From positions 1-64,000 of the forward strand of contig CAWEDI010000028.1 in assembly GCA_963807735.1 (NCBI GenBank): 64,000 nucleotides of DNA, in the 5' to 3' direction. The position numbers were made by a program, and so were the translations under genes. The DNA is from Roseiarcus sp963807735. GTDB taxonomy: Bacteria > Pseudomonadota > Alphaproteobacteria > Rhizobiales > Beijerinckiaceae. How positions within the stretch are numbered: the stretch's first letter is position 1; each line of letters begins with the position of its first letter. This document shows, one piece after another, positions 59,393-64,000 of this stretch. The notes below the pieces were generated by a model. It saw nothing but the letters and a program-made list of their open reading frames with translations. It was not told where the DNA came from and searched no databases.

Positions 59393-60032
59393 CTAGATAT
59401 CCTGAAACTCTGAGCTCTAGAATGTCTAAATTACACGATTTCTGGGGTGATACAAGCATCAGGCTGCGATACGGCGAGGCTCGTTGCGGTTGGTATAGTC
59501 ACTGACATGTTTTCGTTTTTTAATACGTCAGCACGCTCGCGCAGCAGTAGATGTTTATGTCCAAATTTAACTTAAAATGTTGGCAGGGGAGAACTTCCCG
59601 GGCATGATGAACTTCCGCAAGAAGATCGGAGGCAAGCGCTCCTGGGCTGGAAACAGTGAGCAAGCGAGCCCGCTCCGGCCGTCGGCGGTTCCATAATCGA
59701 GCTTCTGCGAATTGAGGGCATGTTTCTTATTGCTGCATCGGTCTGGTCGAACCGCGCGCGGGTGCGGTATCTATTGAGGTGAGCCGAACGGCCGGACGTT
59801 TCGTGTAAGGAGTGCTCCTCGCTCAAACTAGAAATTCCCCGCGACGACAATCAAAACGTCCTGGCAGAACGACTCACCAATGTCCAAACGTTTGGCGCAA
59901 TAGAATTCTGGGCCTCCGGGTGCGAGCGAAATTGTTTATCGCCGCTCGCAAAACAGACTAGATTGATCGCGCGATGCTCTAGCAGAAAGCAGCGATTGAG
60001 AGACGCCGCATTGGCCGAACCCCGCCGTTTGA
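59393..60032. other. Zorya promoter region and right edge of the defence island
   Basis: About 640 bp with no convincing gene. On the minus strand, TTGTAT at 59456-59451 and TAATTT near 59434 could be a weak promoter for the Zorya operon, and the short palindromes gagctc and tctaga next to it could serve as operator; all of this is tentative. The open frames further right lack family features. This is where the accessory region ends. Confidence 0.4.
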
Positions 60033-60918
60033 TCAAGAAAACCGTATCTCGACGCGGCCTCGGCCACGGCTGGGAACGGCAAACAAGCCGCCCTCGTTAG
60101 GATGGGCAGAAAGGTAGCCTTCGCTCATCGTGAAGCGTGCGGAAGTCACGTACAGTGTGTCGAGAGCCGCACCTCCGAACGTGCAACTCGTCGGCCACGA
60201 ACACGGCAGTTCGACAACGCGAGCGAGAACGCCGGAAGGGGAATAACAAGCAACGCAAGATCCGCCTGCGACCCGGCAGTTCCAAAGCTGTCCATCCGCG
60301 TCCAGGGCCGACCCGTCAGGATAACCGCGGTCGAAACCGGCAGCAAACAGCCGCCTCGCGAGCAACTCACCATTGAGGTATTCGTAGGCGTAGATCTCGT
60401 TACGCAGAGTGTCGGCGGTCAGAAACAGGCCCCCGTCAGTCCACGCCATGTATTCGTTATTCCGAACTCACGCCGCGTCATTTGCTCGACCCGTCCGTCG
60501 CGCCAGACCCTGTAGATCGCGCCGCTGTTGCGGGTTATCTCGCGCGGCGATCCGTCGGCGTTCAAGTTGTTCTGCATCGTGCCCACCCAGAAGGCGCCGT
60601 CAGGGCCGACCCTGCCTTCGTTCAGACGGTTGTCGGGGAGATCCGGCTCCACGATGGCCAGAATTTCGAAAGGTCCGCCGAAACGCCACAGAGCGACACG
60701 ATCGCGAAGGCCGACGACGGCATCGCCGTTGACGTCGAGCCCAATGGAGGGGGGAAATCCGGCGTGGGCCAAACCTCGTGCCGCTGGTCCGCAAGCCAGA
60801 ACCGGTGGATGCGTCGGCCGACGATATCCACCCAAACGACAGCGTCGCGCCGGTCGTCATAGACAAGGCTTTCGCCGACGATGTCGCGAGCTTCGAGAAT
60901 CAGCTTGACCTCCCACAT
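60033..60918 (-). pseudogene. SMP-30/gluconolactonase family protein, two frameshifts
   Basis: A six-bladed lactonase-type sequence is split across three frames: MWEVKLILEARDIVGESLVY and WVDIVGRRIHRFWL; then SIGLDVNGDAVVGLRD, NRLNEGRVGPDGAFWVGTM and GAIYRVWRDGRVEQM; then MAWTDGGLFLTADTL and YPDGSALDADGQLWNCRVAG. Two missing single bases (a C-run near 60753 and near 60449) account for it; the restored length is 295 residues, normal for the family. Metal-ligand regions (EG, NEGRVGPDG, DG) are intact. It lies divergently from the regulator, as a lactonase in sugar oxidation would. Confidence 0.8.
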
Positions 60919-61026
60919 TGCCAGTTCCTCCCGCACATAGCTATCCGGCGCCGCGACCTATTTGACACGCCACACAGGTCCATGTAGCAGGCAGATCTGA
61001 GATAACCTGTCGGACAGGTGCGGTGA

Positions 61027-61752
61027 ATGGCGGTTGAAGCTGTGGTTCCCCTGATTCCGGAACTCGACGGCGGTCTGGTCGGAAAGATCATCCGCGACGT
61101 TATTGAGCGCATCAAAAGGGAGAGGCTGCGCGTCGGCGACGCTGTGCCTTCCGAGGCTGCCTTCGCAGCGGAACTCGGCGTTTCAAGAACAGTGGTGCGC
61201 GAGGCCTTCCGCGCCCTGGCGAGCCTCGGCGTATTGCAACTGGTGAACGGCCGACGCGCCCGCGTCGGCGCGACCGACCCCAGCGTTCTGGGCGTCGTGC
61301 TCGACCACGCCGTGCACACGGACCGGGCGACCATTCAGCAGATTTATGACGTCCGCCGCACGCTGGAGGTGCGAACCGTCGCGCTGGCGGCGATGCGTCG
61401 CACGGACCAGGAAGCTGACGCCATCCGCGGTCACGCGGCGGCGATGCGCAAGTCTTTCGCGCGTCCCGACGAGGGCATGGAACACGATATCGCCTTCCAC
61501 ACCGCCATCGCCAACGCCTCGCGCAATCCGCTGTTCGCGCTGATCGTCGCTTCCTTCGAGGTCATCACTCGCCAGACATGGCGCATCGGTTGGGACAGCC
61601 GGTCGAGCGACGTCGAACGGCTCGCCCATGTCGAGTGTCACGAGCGCATCGCGCAAGCCATCACCGCACGCGAGGTCAGGCAGGCGGAGGCGCTGATGGC
61701 CGAGCATTTCGACAGCTCGGTCAAGGCGCTCCTGTCCGCCGGCGTCATCTGA
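61027..61752 (+). CDS. FadR/GntR-family transcriptional regulator
   Basis: The 241-residue regulator has an N-terminal winged helix-turn-helix (IIRDVIERIKRERLRVGDAV, PSEAAFAAELGVSRTVVREA, FRALASLGVLQLVNGRRARV) and a C-terminal FCD effector domain with the metal/ligand His residues in HDIAFHTAIANAS and HVECHERIAQAI. It probably responds to a sugar acid and controls the dehydratase and transporter genes that follow 12 bp later. Confidence 0.93.
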   Translation: MAVEAVVPLIPELDGGLVGKIIRDVIERIKRERLRVGDAVPSEAAFAAELGVSRTVVREAFRALASLGVLQLVNGRRARVGATDPSVLGVVLDHAVHTDRATIQQIYDVRRTLEVRTVALAAMRRTDQEADAIRGHAAAMRKSFARPDEGMEHDIAFHTAIANASRNPLFALIVASFEVITRQTWRIGWDSRSSDVERLAHVECHERIAQAITAREVRQAEALMAEHFDSSVKALLSAGVI

Positions 61753-61764
61753 GGGAGCGGTCGG

Positions 61765-62964
61765 GTGAAGATCACCGCCCTGGAGACGATCCGCCTTGCA
61801 GAGTTCGGCAACCTCCTGTGGCTGCGAGTGCACACCTCCGAGGGTTTGATTGGGCTCGGCGAGACGTTCATGGCGCCCGGCGCCGTGGAAGCCTATATCC
61901 ACGAGGCGCTCGCCCCCAAGGTTCTCGGGCGCGATCCGTTGCAGATCGACCTGATCGCACAAGTGGCGAGAGACTATCTCGGCTTCCGCTCCTCCGGTGT
62001 GGAAACGCGCGCCGCTTCCGCGCTCGACATCGCGCTGTGGGACATTCTCGGCAAGGTCTGCAATCAACCGATCGCGCAGCTTCTCGGCGGCTTCTCGCGC
62101 CAGAAGATCCGCACCTATAACACTTGCGCTGGCTCCGCCTATATGCGGCAGGACCAGGGACAGAGCACGGCCAACTGGGGCCTCGCCGCCGGCGCGCGGG
62201 ACTACGACGACCTCAACGGATTCCTGCATCGCGCCGACGAGCTCGCCGCTGACCTGCTGTCGGAAGGCATCACGGCGATGAAGATCTGGCCGTTCGACAC
62301 CGCGGCGGAAGCCTCGCACGGCCTCGACATCTCGACGCAAGACCTCAAAACCGCGTTGAAGCCGTTCGAAAAGATCCGCGCCGCCGTCGGCGACAAGATG
62401 GAGATCATGGTCGAGTTCCACTCGTTGTGGCGTCTGGTTCCCGCCATCCGGATCGCGCGCGCGCTCGCGCCGTTCGATACGAAATGGCATGAAGACCCCA
62501 TCAAGATGGACAGCCTCGCGAGCCTCAGGCACTATGCCGACGCCTCCCCGGCCCCCGTCTGCGCTTCGGAGACCCTGGCCACGCGCTGGGGCTTTCGCGA
62601 TCTTCTGGAGACCGGCTTCACCGGGATCGTCATGTTGGACCTGTCCTGGTGCGGCGGGCTTTCGGAGGCGCGCAAGATCGCAGCGATGGCGGAGGCCTGG
62701 CATCTCTCCGTGGCGCCGCACGATTGCACCGGGCCGATCGTTTTATGCGCGTCCACGCATCTTTCGCTGAACGCGCCCAATGCGCTGATTCAGGAAAGCG
62801 TGCGCGCCTATTGCAAGACCTGGTACCGGGACATCGTCACCGCGCTGCCTGAAGTCGAACGCGGCTTCATAACGACGCCGCCGGGACCGGGGCTCGGGAT
62901 GGAACTGGCGCCGGACATCGACAAGAGATTCGCCGTCACGACGCGGATCTCGAAACAGGAGTAA
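61765..62964 (+). CDS. Enolase-superfamily (mandelate racemase/muconate lactonizing) dehydratase
   Basis: The 399-residue enzyme has the N-terminal capping domain (LIGLGETFMAPGAVEAYI) and barrel with the Lys of GITAMKIWPFD, metal ligands in IMVEFHSLW, KWHEDPI and CASETLATRWG, and the late His in VAPHDCTGPI. That set suggests a sugar-acid dehydratase. The substrate cannot be told from this sequence. GTG start at 61765, 12 bp after the regulator; a sugar-binding protein follows. Confidence 0.88.
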   Translation: MKITALETIRLAEFGNLLWLRVHTSEGLIGLGETFMAPGAVEAYIHEALAPKVLGRDPLQIDLIAQVARDYLGFRSSGVETRAASALDIALWDILGKVCNQPIAQLLGGFSRQKIRTYNTCAGSAYMRQDQGQSTANWGLAAGARDYDDLNGFLHRADELAADLLSEGITAMKIWPFDTAAEASHGLDISTQDLKTALKPFEKIRAAVGDKMEIMVEFHSLWRLVPAIRIARALAPFDTKWHEDPIKMDSLASLRHYADASPAPVCASETLATRWGFRDLLETGFTGIVMLDLSWCGGLSEARKIAAMAEAWHLSVAPHDCTGPIVLCASTHLSLNAPNALIQESVRAYCKTWYRDIVTALPEVERGFITTPPGPGLGMELAPDIDKRFAVTTRISKQE

Positions 62965-63000
62965 CTCCGAATTTCATCGGAGCGAAAGAGGAGGAAACCC

Positions 63001-63978
63001 ATGAAGACATTGTTGCTCGCGGCAGGCGTCGTGGCGCTGGGCGCGCTCGGCGCCGCCGAGGCTCAGGCCGCCAGCGTGAAAATCGCGTTCACGATCCACT
63101 CGTCGCCGTCCAACACGTTCTGGCAGGCGGTGAAGAAAGGCTTCGACGACGCCTGCGGCAAGGTTCAGGCCGATTGTCAGATGATCTTCACCCAGACCGA
63201 GGGTTCGATCGAGCAGCAGGCGACCAATATGCAGACGGCGCTGGCGGGCAAGCCCGACGTGCTGATGACCTCGATTGTCGACAACAACGCCTTTACCTCG
63301 CTGCTGCAGGACGCGCGCAAGGCCGGCGTGACCGTGATCGGCGTCAACGTCGACGCCACGCAGGGGCCGGCCAAGGAGGCGCGGCAAGCCTTCGTCGGTC
63401 AGGACCTCTACGCGGCGGGCGTCGCGCTCGGTAATGCGCAGATCGCCAATCTGCCCAAGGACGGGCCCCTGCATCTCGTCGTCGGCGTCAGCGCCCCCGG
63501 CCAGAACTGGTCGGAGCAGCGCGCCGGCGGCATCACCAAGGCGCTCGAAGACTTCAAGGCGGCCAATGCGAGCCGTCAGATCAAGATCGTGCGACTCGAC
63601 ACCGGGACCGATCTCGCGATCACGGCTGACCGCGTTGGCGCCTATCTTAACGCCAACAAGGACGTGAACGCCTATTTCGACACCGGCTTCTGGCACGCGG
63701 CCGTGGCGCGCGTGCTGCGCGACCGTGGCGTCGCGCCGGGCAAGGTGCTGCTCGGCGGCTTCGACCTCGTGCCGGAGGTCGTGAACGAAATGGTGTCCGG
63801 CTATGTGCAGGTGCAGGTCGATCAGCAGCCCTACATGCAGGGGTTCATCCCCGTCATGGAGGCTTATCTGTCGAAGACGGTCGGACTCGCGCCGACGGAC
63901 GTTAACACCGGCAAAGCGCTGATCTATCCGGCGCAGGCCAAGGCCATCATCGATCTGGTGAAGCAAGGCGTCCGCTAG
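63001..63978 (+). CDS. Sugar ABC transporter substrate-binding protein (ribose type)
   Basis: The 325-residue protein has a Sec signal peptide (MKTLLLAAGVVALGALGAAE to AQA) and a two-lobed Peripla_BP_4 fold: FWQAVKKGFDDACGKVQADC, TVIGVNVDATQGPAKEARQA, WSEQRAGGITKALEDF and GKVLLGGFDLVPEVVNEMVS. It captures a sugar for a CUT2-type importer whose other genes should lie beyond the window. AGGAGG just upstream supports the ATG. Confidence 0.93.
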   Translation: MKTLLLAAGVVALGALGAAEAQAASVKIAFTIHSSPSNTFWQAVKKGFDDACGKVQADCQMIFTQTEGSIEQQATNMQTALAGKPDVLMTSIVDNNAFTSLLQDARKAGVTVIGVNVDATQGPAKEARQAFVGQDLYAAGVALGNAQIANLPKDGPLHLVVGVSAPGQNWSEQRAGGITKALEDFKAANASRQIKIVRLDTGTDLAITADRVGAYLNANKDVNAYFDTGFWHAAVARVLRDRGVAPGKVLLGGFDLVPEVVNEMVSGYVQVQVDQQPYMQGFIPVMEAYLSKTVGLAPTDVNTGKALIYPAQAKAIIDLVKQGVR

Positions 63979-64000
63979 ATCTCGCGCGGGGTTGGTTCGC

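Noticed and set aside
59572..60036. Short ORFs downstream of the SMP-30 gene
   Set aside because: Ser/Arg-rich frames without a family match or coupling to neighbours.
61183..62721. 512-residue minus-strand ORF opposite the regulator and dehydratase
   Set aside because: Antisense shadow; both plus-strand genes are well conserved.

Overview
The window looks like chromosome from a GC-rich alphaproteobacterium, most likely Hyphomicrobiales (Rhizobiales). Three things point there: the rRNA operon order 16S, tRNA-Ile, tRNA-Ala, 23S, 5S, tRNA-fMet; a 23S gene with extra inserts near its 5' end and in helix 45; and a his cluster that includes a DUF2628 gene. Genus cannot be fixed from this sequence alone.

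Layout. 1-6.7 kb: a complete rRNA operon on the minus strand. Its spacers and both 23S inserts carry a family of degenerate heptamer (AGTGACC / GGTCACT) repeats, and the helix-45 insert carries a decayed intervening-sequence protein gene. 7-14.1 kb: a DMT exporter, a CHRD protein, and the histidine genes hisB, DUF2628, hisH, hisA and hisF. The his run is interrupted between hisA and hisF by an opposite-strand adenylate cyclase/TPR gene and two tiny ORFs. 14.2-24.8 kb: housekeeping and metabolic genes (amidase with an ABC binding protein, TPR lipoprotein, rpsU, DUF3307 protein, ilvD, GH13 enzyme, rhodanese, pncB). 24.8-30.4 kb: a glycolate/lactate utilisation operon (glcA/lldP-type permease, glcD, glcE, glcF) in which all four genes are broken by about 18 single-base indels.

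30.5-40.9 kb: a 10.3 kb integrated element bounded by tRNA-Ser(CGA) and a 14 bp copy of its 3' end. It carries a P4-type integrase, AlpA-like regulator, primase-helicase and, as cargo, a single-chain MmeI-like restriction-modification enzyme. 41.2-44.4 kb: a serine recombinase module (DUF3489, DUF2924, large serine recombinase). 45.2-59.4 kb: a defence island with two convergent systems. One is a Mokosh type I pair (kinase-like/SF1 helicase plus phospholipase-D nuclease, plus strand). The other is a Zorya type I operon (zorA, zorB, zorC, zorD, minus strand) preceded by a translationally coupled 80-residue ribbon-helix-helix-like protein. 60.0-64.0 kb: sugar-acid catabolism (broken SMP-30 lactonase, FadR-type regulator, enolase-superfamily dehydratase, ribose-type sugar-binding protein).

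How it fits together. tRNA-Ser(CGA) appears to be a hotspot where an integrase element, a serine-recombinase module and two anti-phage systems have accumulated between ordinary metabolic genes. Single-base frameshifts recur in otherwise well conserved genes (IVS protein, glc operon, DUF2924, zorD, SMP-30). In each repaired gene the length arithmetic fits exactly, so assembly error and recent decay both need to be considered.
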